64,000 nt of DNA, taken from positions 248,001-312,000 of the forward strand of contig NZ_DAGX01000007.1 in NCBI RefSeq assembly GCF_002498315.1, written 5' to 3'. Each line of letters starts with the position of its first letter. Within the stretch, counting starts at the first letter, position 1. Positions 17,401 through 25,108 of the stretch are shown piece after piece. The notes below the pieces were generated by a model. It was given only the letters and a program-made list of their open reading frames with translations, was not told where the DNA came from and searched no databases. The position numbers and the translations under genes are program-made. Origin of the DNA: Methanofollis sp. UBA420. GTDB taxonomy: Archaea; Halobacteriota; Methanomicrobia; Methanomicrobiales; Methanofollaceae.

Positions 17401-17472
17401 CCTCCCTCCTGTGTTCACGAGGGAGATATCATCCTCAGTATGAGGAATAGATCCGGGCAATCGTTGATCCCC

Positions 17473-18156
17473 CTACAGCCCCGAGTTCACCCGCCTGATC
17501 CGCCGGGCGACCAGGGCCGCAAGGAAGACCGCGAGGATGCCGGTGAGGAAGATGCCGTCGAAGACCCCGGCCCCGCCGATGGAGAGGACGGTCGGTTCAC
17601 CGCCCGAGATCGTCTCGATCGTCCCCGGCGTCGCAAGGAGGAAGATGTCGGCGCCGAGGAGGGTGCCCGCCGCCCCACCCACATACGCGGTCCCCGGCGA
17701 GGTGATGTCCGCCCCGGTGAGAAGGATGCCTGCAAAAGCCCCGGCAAGGGGTGCGATATAAAAGGGCATCAGGATCCCCTCCCCCTGCACCGGCGTCGCA
17801 AAATAATACGAGATGAGGGCGACGAAGATCACGGCGAGGGCCGCGGGACCGGGCCGCACCCTCTGCCGTGCGATCACCTCGGCCGAGAGGAGGAGGGGGA
17901 TGATGCACCCGCCGACATTCACGGCAAGGATCACGCCGTTGGTGACCGCGAAGGGGATGTCGATCAGGCTCCCGATCAGCGCCCCGACCGTCATGACCAG
18001 GGCCCGCGACGCCTTCATCCCCGCGAGTTCGAACGCCTCCTCGCTGACGACGATGAACAGGTACAGCAGGAGGATCGGGACCATCAGGACAACAAGGAGG
18101 ATGAGGGTCTCTGTCGAGAGAAAGGGGACAAAGACACTTGCAGGAACTGCGGCCAT
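17473..18156 (-). CDS. DUF1614 family integral membrane protein
   Basis: The 227-residue protein has about six to seven hydrophobic segments and the DUF1614 features FAVTNGVILAVNVGG, YYFATPVQGEGI, GGAAGTLLGADIF and SIGGAGVFDGIFLTG. The frame is open further upstream, but only the segment from the ATG at 18156 has membrane-protein character. This start lies 61 to 85 bases from the divergent ABC gene. The function of the family is unknown; the conserved G/N/D residues inside membrane segments suggest transport or a membrane-embedded enzyme. A second member lies at 33331-34053, and the two share the C-terminal GGAG-FDG motif. Confidence 0.85.
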   Translation of the reverse strand: MAAVPASVFVPFLSTETLILLVVLMVPILLLYLFIVVSEEAFELAGMKASRALVMTVGALIGSLIDIPFAVTNGVILAVNVGGCIIPLLLSAEVIARQRVRPGPAALAVIFVALISYYFATPVQGEGILMPFYIAPLAGAFAGILLTGADITSPGTAYVGGAAGTLLGADIFLLATPGTIETISGGEPTVLSIGGAGVFDGIFLTGILAVFLAALVARRIRRVNSGL

Positions 18157-18241
18157 GATCCTCAGGCCTACTCTCCGGTCAAGCCATAAAACCCCTTCCC
18201 CATCCCAAAGGTTTTGAATGCGTGAGGACGAGATCTCACTC

Positions 18242-19183
18242 ATGCCTGCCATCAGGGTCGAAGGGCTGACAAAAGTCTTCGGCAGCCTCGTCGCCGTGGA
18301 CCATATCTCCTTCGAGGTGACGGACGGGGAGATCTTCGGGCTCCTCGGGCCGAACGGCGCGGGGAAGACCACGACGATCAGCATGCTCACCACCCTCCTC
18401 ACCCCGACAGAGGGCACTGCGGAGGTGGCGGGTGCCGACATCGTCAGGTCACGGGACCGGGTCAGGGAGCAGATCGGCGTCGTCTTCCAGGAACCGGCGC
18501 TGGACACCAACCTCACCGGCAGGGAGAACCTCGACTTCCATGCCCGGATGTACGGGATCGGCCGCGCCGAGAGGGAAGAGCGGATCCGGGCGGTCCTCGA
18601 CTTGGTGGAACTCTCCGACCGGGCCGACGCCCTGGTCGCCGAATACTCGGGTGGGATGAAGCGCCGGTTGGAGATCGCCCGCGGCCTCATCCAGCACCCC
18701 CGCGTCCTCTTCCTGGACGAACCGACCCTCGGGCTCGACGCCCAGACGCGGCGGCACATCTGGGAGTATATCAGGGCCCTCAACCATGAGCGGGGGGTGA
18801 CGGTGATCCTGACGACCCATTATATGGAGGAGGCCGACCACCTCTGCGACAGGGTGGCGATCATCGACCGCGGCCGCATCGCCGTCCTCGACACTCCGGA
18901 AAAACTGAAGGAGGCGCTTGGCGGCGATGCGATCGGCCTCTCGATCGAAGGGGACGCTGAACCTCTCCTGAGATCCCTTGCCGGCCTTCCCTGGGTCAAC
19001 CAGACAGGAGTGACGGGCGGCGCCATCACCCTCACCGTCAAGCAGGGCGAGCGGCATATCCCTGCTCTCATCGCCGCCGCCGAGGCTGCCGGGGTCGTGG
19101 TCACCGCGGTGAACCTGAGAAAACCGAGCCTGGAGGACGTCTTCATCCAGGTGACAGGGCGGTCGATCAGGGAGGGTGCATGA
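18242..19183 (+). CDS. ABC transporter ATP-binding protein (DrrA-like)
   Basis: The protein of about 313 residues begins MPAIRVEGLTKVFGS. It has Walker A GPNGAGKTTT, the Q-loop VVFQEPALD, signature EYSGGMKRRLEIARGL, Walker B RVLFLDEPTLGLD and a switch His in LTTHYMEEAD. A C-terminal extension of the type seen in exporter ATPases of the drug/polysaccharide class follows. Another ATG at 18218 is in frame, but domain homology begins at 18242. It overlaps the permease gene by 4 bases. The pair makes an ABC-2 exporter; the cargo is unknown. Confidence 0.92.
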   Translation: MPAIRVEGLTKVFGSLVAVDHISFEVTDGEIFGLLGPNGAGKTTTISMLTTLLTPTEGTAEVAGADIVRSRDRVREQIGVVFQEPALDTNLTGRENLDFHARMYGIGRAEREERIRAVLDLVELSDRADALVAEYSGGMKRRLEIARGLIQHPRVLFLDEPTLGLDAQTRRHIWEYIRALNHERGVTVILTTHYMEEADHLCDRVAIIDRGRIAVLDTPEKLKEALGGDAIGLSIEGDAEPLLRSLAGLPWVNQTGVTGGAITLTVKQGERHIPALIAAAEAAGVVVTAVNLRKPSLEDVFIQVTGRSIREGA

Positions 19184-19944
19184 GGGATCTCACCGCGATC
19201 GCCGTTCTCTGGCAGAGGGAGATGATCCGCTTCTTCAGGGCGAAGTCGCGGGTCGTCGGGACTCTCGGCATGCCTATCTTCTTCCTTGCCTTCCTCGGGT
19301 TCGGATTCCAGACAAGCAGCGTCCCCGGCATACCCGCGGGCATCGACTACGTCACCTATCTCGTGCCCGGCATCCTTGGCATGACGATCCTCTTCTCCTC
19401 GACCTTTGCCGGGATCTCGGTCCTCTGGGACAGGGAGTTCGGGTTCCTCAAGGAGATCATGGTGGCGCCTGTCAGCAGGACGGCGATCGTTCTGGGGCGG
19501 ATCGCGGGCGGGGCGACGACCTCCCTCATTCAGGGTGTGCTCATCCTCCTCCTTGCGGTCCCGATGGGTTTTCCCTTTCCCGGCGTCCTCCCTTTCCTTG
19601 CGGCGGTCGCATTCATGCTCCTCATCGCCGCCGCCTTCATCTCCCTCGGCCTGATCTTCGCCTCGAACATGAAGGACATCCACGGCTTTTCCCTCATCAT
19701 GAATTTCGTCGTCTTCCCGATCTTCTTCCTCTCGGGCGCCCTCTTCCCTATCGAAAACCTCCCGGCATGGCTTCTGCCCCTCGCCTATGCCGACCCCCTC
19801 ACCTACGGGGTGGACGGCCTGCGGGGCGTGCTGACCGGCGTCTCGTCTTTCTCCCCTCTCTTTGACGCCGCCGCCCTTTTTGCCTTCGTCCTGGTTCTCC
19901 TCGCCCTCGGCGCCTGGTTCTTCGAAAGGACAGAGTCTGCCTGA
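19180..19944 (+). CDS. ABC-2 type transporter permease
   Basis: The 254-residue protein has six predicted membrane helices and the ABC-2 permease pattern: an N-terminal amphipathic segment (LWQREMIRFFRAKSR), the loop WDREFGFLKEIMVAPVSR, and FPIFFLSGALFPIENLP followed by YADPLTYGVDGLRG. These are typical of DrrB-like exporters. It is translationally coupled (ATGA) to the ATPase gene and has no separate promoter. The substrate class cannot be deduced. Confidence 0.92.
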   Translation: MRDLTAIAVLWQREMIRFFRAKSRVVGTLGMPIFFLAFLGFGFQTSSVPGIPAGIDYVTYLVPGILGMTILFSSTFAGISVLWDREFGFLKEIMVAPVSRTAIVLGRIAGGATTSLIQGVLILLLAVPMGFPFPGVLPFLAAVAFMLLIAAAFISLGLIFASNMKDIHGFSLIMNFVVFPIFFLSGALFPIENLPAWLLPLAYADPLTYGVDGLRGVLTGVSSFSPLFDAAALFAFVLVLLALGAWFFERTESA

Positions 19945-19982
19945 TCAGGCACCATCTTTTTCTGGAGGGACGAGATCTGTGC

Positions 19983-20438
19983 ATGGCGAAGATGATGCTG
20001 GCCGCCGTCTGCTGTGCCCTTCTCCTCGTGGCACTGGTCGCGGGACTCGTCGGCAGCGGGAAACTGGTGATGGGGGACCTCCCTCAGGTGGCCCTCGCCG
20101 GCGAGGGATCTGAGGTGAAGAATGTGAATGTGGAGGAGGCCCGCGCCCTGATCGCCGACCATGAAGGCGACCCCGCCTTTGTCGTCCTCGACGTCAGGAC
20201 GCCAGGGGAGGTCGCGGCCGGGCATATCGAGGGGGCGGTGACTATCAACTATCGCAACGATTCGTTTTCCCGCGAGATCTCGGCCCTCGACCGCGGGAAG
20301 ACCTATCTTGTCTACTGCCGTCTCGGCAACAGGAGCGCCCGGACCGCGGAGATGATGGTGAAGGACGGTTTCGCGGAGGTCTACAATATGGAGGGCGGGA
20401 TCACGGCGTGGAGAGAGGCGGGCTATCCGGTGGTATGA
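19983..20438 (+). CDS. Membrane-anchored rhodanese-domain protein
   Basis: The 151-residue protein starts with one hydrophobic helix (residues about 5-25), which acts as a signal or N-terminal anchor. A single rhodanese domain follows with VVLDVRTPGEVAAGHI and the active-site loop CRLGNRS, nucleophile Cys112. It would act outside or at the membrane face, moving sulfane sulfur or sensing thiols. It follows the ABC permease by 38 bases. Its last 16 bases overlap the convergent small secreted-protein gene. Confidence 0.88.
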   Translation: MAKMMLAAVCCALLLVALVAGLVGSGKLVMGDLPQVALAGEGSEVKNVNVEEARALIADHEGDPAFVVLDVRTPGEVAAGHIEGAVTINYRNDSFSREISALDRGKTYLVYCRLGNRSARTAEMMVKDGFAEVYNMEGGITAWREAGYPVV

Positions 20439-20839
20439 ACGAGTCCGGGGGTGAGGGCGGTCTCGCTGCTGTGGACGGTTCTCCCGTACCTGTCGATGAT
20501 GTCTGTCCGTGCAATCACCGTGACGCCGGGTTCTGCCGGCACAGCCGGGAGTTCGATCGGGTTGTCCGCGGAGATCTCCTCGTAGACCCTGCCGGCTACG
20601 GCGACGGCCACCGTCCCGCCCTGCCTGATCTCGAAGGTGGCAAAGTAGGGGGCAGGTTCGGCGCTGTCAGGATAGTAGAGGAAGACGGCCTCGTCGGGCG
20701 CCCCGCCTGTATGGATTGCCTCGGCCCTGAACGACACCGGTTCGGGGAGACTGCCGTCCGGCGTGCCGAGGCAGCAGGCCGCGGCCGTCGCTGCGGCAAG
20801 GACGACCAGACAGGCCAGTGCGATCCCAATTCTCGTCAT
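20423..20839 (-). CDS. Small exported protein of unknown function
   Basis: The 138-residue product has a clear hydrophobic leader (TRIGIALACLVVLAAATAAACC) ending in two cysteines that could serve as a lipid-attachment site. The mature part is mostly beta-like (ATFEIRQGGTVAVAVAGRVYEE). I recognise no family. The gene begins 4 bases inside the end of the TudS-YbgA gene, so the two are co-transcribed, and its end overlaps the rhodanese gene on the other strand. Codon use looks genuine for this GC-rich genome. Confidence 0.65.
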   Translation of the reverse strand: MTRIGIALACLVVLAAATAAACCLGTPDGSLPEPVSFRAEAIHTGGAPDEAVFLYYPDSAEPAPYFATFEIRQGGTVAVAVAGRVYEEISADNPIELPAVPAEPGVTVIARTDIIDRYGRTVHSSETALTPGLVHTTG

Positions 20840-21819
20840 TTTTCCCAGTAGTCCCTCTGGCTGTGGGAGAGGTCCTGTGATACCCCCATCAGTTCGGCGG
20901 GGAAGGGGGAGAAGAAAGTCTGCTCCCGCAGGTAGTCGTCATCGAACCGCACGATCCAGCCCCTGAGGATCATCAGGTTCGGGCAGATGGTGACCCGGTT
21001 CTGGCGGTACTGCTCCAGGGTGTCGAGGAAGAAGGTCTTCTCCGCAGGGGAGATCCCTGCCTTGAAGCGGCCCAGGGCATGGAGGAGGACGTTGATGTTT
21101 GCGGTGTAACGGGGCGCTCGCGATAGAGCGGCGTTCAGGTGGTCGCCGTACTCCCCCGCGACCCCGGGAAATGTTTTTTTCTCCGGATTTGCGACGACCC
21201 TCCCCAGCTCTCGCATCTCTTTCTGGCTGTAGGCCATCAGGAGAAGTTTGTTCCGGGTGTGGAACGCGGCAAGTTCCCGCAGGTCGCCGCCTGCCTGTAC
21301 CTCCCTGAATGCCGCCAGGGTGAAGAGGCGCGTGAGGAAATGCTCCCTGATCCGCCTGTTTCGCAACCTTCCCTCGTCCTCGGCAGGAAGGTTGGGGAAG
21401 CGGTCGGCCATGGCCGCGGCAAAGGCCCCGGCCGTCTTCCCCACCGTGTCCCCTGTCCCGCCCTGACGGTAGACCTTCACGTCCCTGATCCCGCAGGAGG
21501 GGGAGCGGGACTTGAGGAGAAAACCGTCGATCTCGCGGAGGGTGCCGGCAAAAGACGCGGCGAACGTCTCCATCCTGCCGGTGACATCGAGCCCTGTCTC
21601 GTGCTGGACAAGGTGGGTGCCGTTCTCCCCCTCGACAAACCGCACCGGCTTTCTCGGCACGCCAAGCCCGATCTCGACCTCCGCGCAGACCGGGAGAAAG
21701 TCCACATGGGGCGTGATCATCTGTACGACCTCGCTCGTGATCATGTCCCCGTTCCAGCGGCAGTGGTCGAAGCCAAGGCACCTGCTCACGACCACCCGCG
21801 GCCGTGCAAACGCTCTCAC
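20836..21819 (-). CDS. DUF523 (TudS-like) plus DUF1722 (YbgA-like) fusion protein
   Basis: The 327-residue product has an N-terminal DUF523 domain with conserved cysteines in SRCLGFDHCRWNG (Cys14, Cys20), LPVCAEVEIGLGVPR and SRSPSCGI. These are cluster or substrate ligands in 2-thiouracil desulfurase-type proteins. A C-terminal helical DUF1722 domain follows (HTRNKLLLMAYSQKEM, TANINVLLHALGRF). The start was taken as the GTG at 21819 because GGAGAGAG precedes it and homology begins at RPRVVVSRCLG; a longer frame is open to 21915. It may desulfurate modified nucleobases or take part in stress repair, which is known for the family only in part. Confidence 0.85.
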   Translation of the reverse strand: MRAFARPRVVVSRCLGFDHCRWNGDMITSEVVQMITPHVDFLPVCAEVEIGLGVPRKPVRFVEGENGTHLVQHETGLDVTGRMETFAASFAGTLREIDGFLLKSRSPSCGIRDVKVYRQGGTGDTVGKTAGAFAAAMADRFPNLPAEDEGRLRNRRIREHFLTRLFTLAAFREVQAGGDLRELAAFHTRNKLLLMAYSQKEMRELGRVVANPEKKTFPGVAGEYGDHLNAALSRAPRYTANINVLLHALGRFKAGISPAEKTFFLDTLEQYRQNRVTICPNLMILRGWIVRFDDDYLREQTFFSPFPAELMGVSQDLSHSQRDYWEK

Positions 21820-21837
21820 GTCTCTCTCCGATCCGTG

Positions 21838-22332
21838 ATGAGCACGCCACTCCTGATAGATGTTTCTCTCCCCGTCCGCCTCCTCTTCGGCTGGACCATC
21901 CTCGCGGCCGGGCAACTCTCTGTCTCGTACAGCAACGACTACTTCGACCGTGCGGCCGACCGGGCGGGTGTGCGGACCCGGATCTCGGGCGGGAGCGGCG
22001 TCCTCCTGGAGAGGCCCGACCTCGCCCCGGCGGCGCGGCAGATCGCCCTCGTCCTCATCGGGTCTTCCCTCCTTCTCGCCCTCTTCTATGTCCTCCTCTT
22101 TCCTGCGCCCCTGTCCTTCCTCCCCTTCGTCCTTGCCGGCAACCTCGTCGGCTGGTACTATACGGCGCCGCCTCCCGCCCTCGCCTCACTCCTTCCCGTT
22201 GCGATGGCGGCGGCCGCCTGCCTCAGGCCTCCGGTCGGTCGTGCTGCCGCGGTGGCCGCGGCCGGGAGGAACCTTGCCGCCCTTGCGGTCTTCGTCCTCC
22301 TCGCGGACCTCGCCCTTGCGGCCCCCCTCTGA
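21838..22332 (+). pseudogene. Truncated UbiA/MenA-type prenyltransferase remnant
   Basis: The frame encodes 164 residues with the allylic-diphosphate motif SNDYFDRAADRAGV, followed by ISGGSGVLLERPDLAPA and AGNLVGWYYTAPPPALA, matching the first third of MenA/UbiA prenyltransferases. The first membrane helix and the middle and second aspartate-rich parts are missing. After the TAPPPALA segment the product jumps to a short hydrophobic tail. The start lies only 18 bases from the divergent DUF523 start, leaving little room for a promoter. Normal enzymes have about 280-300 residues, so this is a decayed or internally deleted gene. Translation as a small membrane protein cannot be excluded. Confidence 0.6.
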
Positions 22333-22725
22333 TCACGACGCGTTCTCCCATAGGCCGAAGCGGTTCTTCTCCGTGTCCTCGCAGACCGCGAGGTACCCCA
22401 TCCCCGGCACCGGGGTCTTCCCGGCGACTACCCGGCCGCCGAGCGCCGTCACCCGCTCAAGGCATTCCTCAATGGAGGGGACATCGATGTAGAGCATCAT
22501 CTGCTGTCCCTCGTACTCGCGGCCGAAGAGGTCGCCCCCGATCCCCCCGCCTGCCGAGACCATCCAGAAATCGTCCTTGAAGGGGACAGGGAAAGGCGTG
22601 GTCTCCCAGCCGAAGAGGTCGCGATAAAATGCCTTCGCCCTGCCCGTGTCGTCGGCAGGGATCTCGAACCATGTCACCGATGGCATGGGCCCGGGTGGGC
22701 CCGCATCCAGAATAGTCTTTCTCAC
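22333..22725 (-). CDS. VOC-family (glyoxalase/bleomycin-resistance fold) protein
   Basis: The 130-residue protein has the paired beta-alpha-beta-beta-beta modules of the VOC superfamily: TWFEIPADDTGRAKAFYRDLFGW in the first half and MLYIDVPSIEECLERVTALGG with DTEKNRFGLWE in the second. An ATG 13 codons later would also fit the fold start. Its beginning overlaps the end of the upstream UPF0316-like gene by 4 bases, so the two are coupled. Members include lyases, dioxygenases and resistance proteins; the substrate is unknown. Confidence 0.85.
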   Translation of the reverse strand: MRKTILDAGPPGPMPSVTWFEIPADDTGRAKAFYRDLFGWETTPFPVPFKDDFWMVSAGGGIGGDLFGREYEGQQMMLYIDVPSIEECLERVTALGGRVVAGKTPVPGMGYLAVCEDTEKNRFGLWENAS

Positions 22726-23315
22726 TTCCCCTTGCGGAAGTACTTGAAGAGCCTGAGCTCGGTCTTCCTGTCCCGCACCTGCGGGAAAGTCCCTTCCGCG
22801 GCGTACCGCACGTCTTCGACCGAGTAGAAGGCCTTCGGGGAGTACGCGCTCACCTTTGCGATCACGTCCGGGATATTCCGCCGCCGCACCACGGTGAAGA
22901 TGACCTTCCCCGGCCCGGCTTTCCCCTGCGCCTCCATCACGGTCACCCCGTACCCCGCGGACCGCAGGGTGCCGATGAGGGCGGTGGCATCCCTCTGGGT
23001 GATGATCCTGATGACCGCAAGCCCCATCGCGATCTTCTCCTCGACCAGGATCCCGATGTAGTTGCCTGCGGCAAAACCCGCAGCATAGGCGATGTAGTTG
23101 ACATAGTTGGTGAGGTTCGCGAAGATCTGCCCGATGGCCGTGAGCCAGATAAGGATCTCGAAAAAACCGAGAACCGGGGCAACGATCTTCATGCCGCGGG
23201 CGACAAAGATGATCCGCATCGTCCCGAGGGTGACGTCGGCGATCCTCGCAAAGAAGATGAGGACGGGCAGCAGGACGGTGGAAAAAATCCAGGGGTCAAT
23301 CTCGAACACAGGCAT
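22722..23315 (-). CDS. UPF0316/DUF2179-type membrane protein
   Basis: The 197-residue protein has three N-terminal membrane helices with the family hallmark ADVTLGTMRIIFVARG and a YAAGFAAGNYIGILVEEKIAMG segment. A soluble C-terminal DUF2179-like domain follows (VIFTVVRRRNIPDV, PKAFYSVEDVR). The function is unknown; the C-terminal domain is thought to bind small ligands in related proteins. It precedes the VOC gene with a 4-base overlap. Confidence 0.88.
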   Translation of the reverse strand: MPVFEIDPWIFSTVLLPVLIFFARIADVTLGTMRIIFVARGMKIVAPVLGFFEILIWLTAIGQIFANLTNYVNYIAYAAGFAAGNYIGILVEEKIAMGLAVIRIITQRDATALIGTLRSAGYGVTVMEAQGKAGPGKVIFTVVRRRNIPDVIAKVSAYSPKAFYSVEDVRYAAEGTFPQVRDRKTELRLFKYFRKGK

Positions 23316-23342
23316 CGTCTCCTTGGGATTGGGGGGTGGGGA

Positions 23343-24614
23343 TCAGGGGCGCCGTGCGCATGCGACGACCGACGCGGCAAGGACGACGGTCCCTGTCCTG
23401 ATCGCAGGTATGGCGTCCGGGGCAAAGTGCGAGGAATGGAGGTACGCGTCCCCGCTCTCCTTGCCCTTTGTCCCGATCCTGTAGTAGGCGAGGGGAATGC
23501 CGACCTCCCCGAAGACGGCGAAGTCCTCGCTTCCCGAGAGGGGCGGGATCTCGATGACAGCACCGGCCCCGAGGCACTCCTCTATCCCGGCACCGCACTT
23601 TCCGGTGAGGGCGGCGTCGGTGACGAGGGGCGGGACCGACTCGTCGATCACCGTGACAACCGGCATCCTCTCCGTCGGCACGCCGGCGGCCAGCGCCGTT
23701 CCCTCCGCGCTCCTCCTGACAGCGGCAAGGCCCTGGTCGCGCACTCGACGGCGGTGGTACCTGAGGTTCACCTTCAGGGCCACCTCGTCAGGGATCGCGT
23801 TGTGCTTTATCCCGCCGTGGACAGCACCGATAGAGAGGACGAAGAAGTCGTTCGGGTCGATCTCGCGGCTCCGTATGGTCTGGAGGGCGAGCACTGTCTC
23901 TGCCATGAGGACGACGGGGTCGCGGGTCCGGTCGGGATGGGCGGCATGGCCCCCGACGCCCCGGACAAGGAGGTCGATCGACTCCCCGCCGGCCGAGAGG
24001 ATGCCTGCCCGCGTCCCGACCCGGCCGACACCGATGTCAGGGCCCGCATGGACGGCGACCGCACACTCAGGTTTCGGGAACCTCTCGAAAAGGCCGTCGG
24101 CGATCATCCTTTTCGCCCCGGCGACGATCTCCTCCGCGGGTTGGCCGACGAAGAGGACGGTCCCCTTCCAGCACTCCCGGCAGGACACAAGGATGCGGGC
24201 CGCCCCGACGAGAGACGTCATGTGCAGGTCGTGGCCGCAGGCATGCATGACGCCAGGCCGCTTGCTGGCGTATGGGAGGCCTGTCTCCTCCTGGATGGGG
24301 AGGGCGTCCATATCGGCCCTGAGCATCACCACCGGCCCGTCGCCGTTTTCAAGCACCCCGACGAGGCCGTGGCCCCCGATACCGCGGGTGACGGTGCAGC
24401 CAGCGGCTTCCAGCGCCCCGGCAAGTCTCCCGGCCGTCTCCTCCTCCGCTCCGGAGAGTTCAGGGGAGGCGTGAAATTCCCTGTACAGACCGAGGAGGGC
24501 GTGGGCCTCCCTGTCTGTCAGGGCGAGGATGCGCTCCCTGCATATGGTTCCGGATCGTGTAGACACATATTCTCCTCTGAGTCCTCGCCTATTATGCATA
24601 TCGTCGGCCGTCAC
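23343..24614 (-). CDS. M20D-family amidohydrolase / aminoacylase
   Basis: The 423-residue protein matches M20D metallo-amidohydrolases. It has MLRADMDALPIQEETG, the metal motif HACGHDLHMTS, GQPAEE and the dimerisation-domain segments RGVGGHAAHPDRTRDP and HNAIPDEVALKVNLRYH. A late metal ligand lies in LHSSHFAPD. These hydrolyse N-acyl amino acids or similar amides with two metal ions. The start is a GTG whose bases overlap the upstream stop (GTGA), indicating coupling with the small gene before it. The first 30 residues are not conserved-looking, so initiation could be further in. Confidence 0.9.
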   Translation of the reverse strand: MTADDMHNRRGLRGEYVSTRSGTICRERILALTDREAHALLGLYREFHASPELSGAEEETAGRLAGALEAAGCTVTRGIGGHGLVGVLENGDGPVVMLRADMDALPIQEETGLPYASKRPGVMHACGHDLHMTSLVGAARILVSCRECWKGTVLFVGQPAEEIVAGAKRMIADGLFERFPKPECAVAVHAGPDIGVGRVGTRAGILSAGGESIDLLVRGVGGHAAHPDRTRDPVVLMAETVLALQTIRSREIDPNDFFVLSIGAVHGGIKHNAIPDEVALKVNLRYHRRRVRDQGLAAVRRSAEGTALAAGVPTERMPVVTVIDESVPPLVTDAALTGKCGAGIEECLGAGAVIEIPPLSGSEDFAVFGEVGIPLAYYRIGTKGKESGDAYLHSSHFAPDAIPAIRTGTVVLAASVVACARRP

Positions 24615-25012
24615 CCCCCCGAACCCAGCCTTTTCACCACCTCCGCGATGGAAAGGGGCCTGACTTCCCCCTCTTCGAAGGCATAGGCCGTTCCCCCGAC
24701 GGTGCAGAGGGAGTCTCCGGGCGTGACCGTGAGGACGACGCCCTCCTTTCCCGCCCTGGCCACAATTTCGGGCGGCCTGATGACAAGACTCCGCCTGACC
24801 ATTCTTCCGGCCGCGTCTATCGGTCCTGTCCGCACGACCGGTACCGGCACGACCGTCTCGACCGCCTCCGCGATCTCTTGTGCCGCTCTTTCGGGATCGC
24901 CGCGGAGCACTACCTCCCCGCCGCCGCTGTTTGCAAGAGCCGCGATAGTGCGGGCGAGTTCATGCTCTGTCCTCCCCTCAGGCAGTCCGACTCTGATGCC
25001 CATGCATCCCAT
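24611..25012 (-). CDS. Small protein with possible AlbA_2/Schlafen-like fold
   Basis: The 133-residue protein contains EHELARTIAALANSGGGEVVLRG, which resembles the FANTxGG segment of AlbA_2 (Schlafen-related) domains. A C-terminal part, VGGTAYAFEEGEVRPLSIAEV, resembles the end of the same domain. The match is weak and the family assignment tentative. The gene overlaps the amidohydrolase start by 4 bases. Two ATGs three codons apart are possible starts. Confidence 0.55.
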   Translation of the reverse strand: MGCMGIRVGLPEGRTEHELARTIAALANSGGGEVVLRGDPERAAQEIAEAVETVVPVPVVRTGPIDAAGRMVRRSLVIRPPEIVARAGKEGVVLTVTPGDSLCTVGGTAYAFEEGEVRPLSIAEVVKRLGSGG

Positions 25013-25070
25013 GCCATTCAGGAAGGGAAAGAGTTGGGGGTCGGTCCGACGCAGGGTTGAATAGTCATGT

Positions 25071-25080
25071 TTTTATAGAC
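25071..25080 (+). promoter_or_regulatory. TATA box of the REC-PAS gene
   Basis: TTTTTATAGA lies 29-38 bases before the ATG at 25109, in an AT-rich patch within GC-rich DNA. The spacing predicts a nearly leaderless transcript. Confidence 0.5.
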
Positions 25081-25108
25081 ACTCGATATTCTATCCTTCC
25101 ATACCCCC

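Noticed and set aside
16920..17472. CRISPR array
   Set aside because: Hairpin-bearing repeats are irregular in spacing and sequence, there are no uniform spacers, and no cas genes occur in the window.
17473..18783. 436-codon version of the DUF1614 gene reaching into the ABC gene
   Set aside because: The upstream part overlaps the ATPase gene on the other strand and is not membrane-like. Only the part from 18156 matches the family.
23427..24686. 419-codon plus-strand frame opposite the M20 amidohydrolase
   Set aside because: The product is a low-quality Arg/Asp/Gly/Pro-rich string with no motifs. The minus strand has all M20D metal motifs in order.
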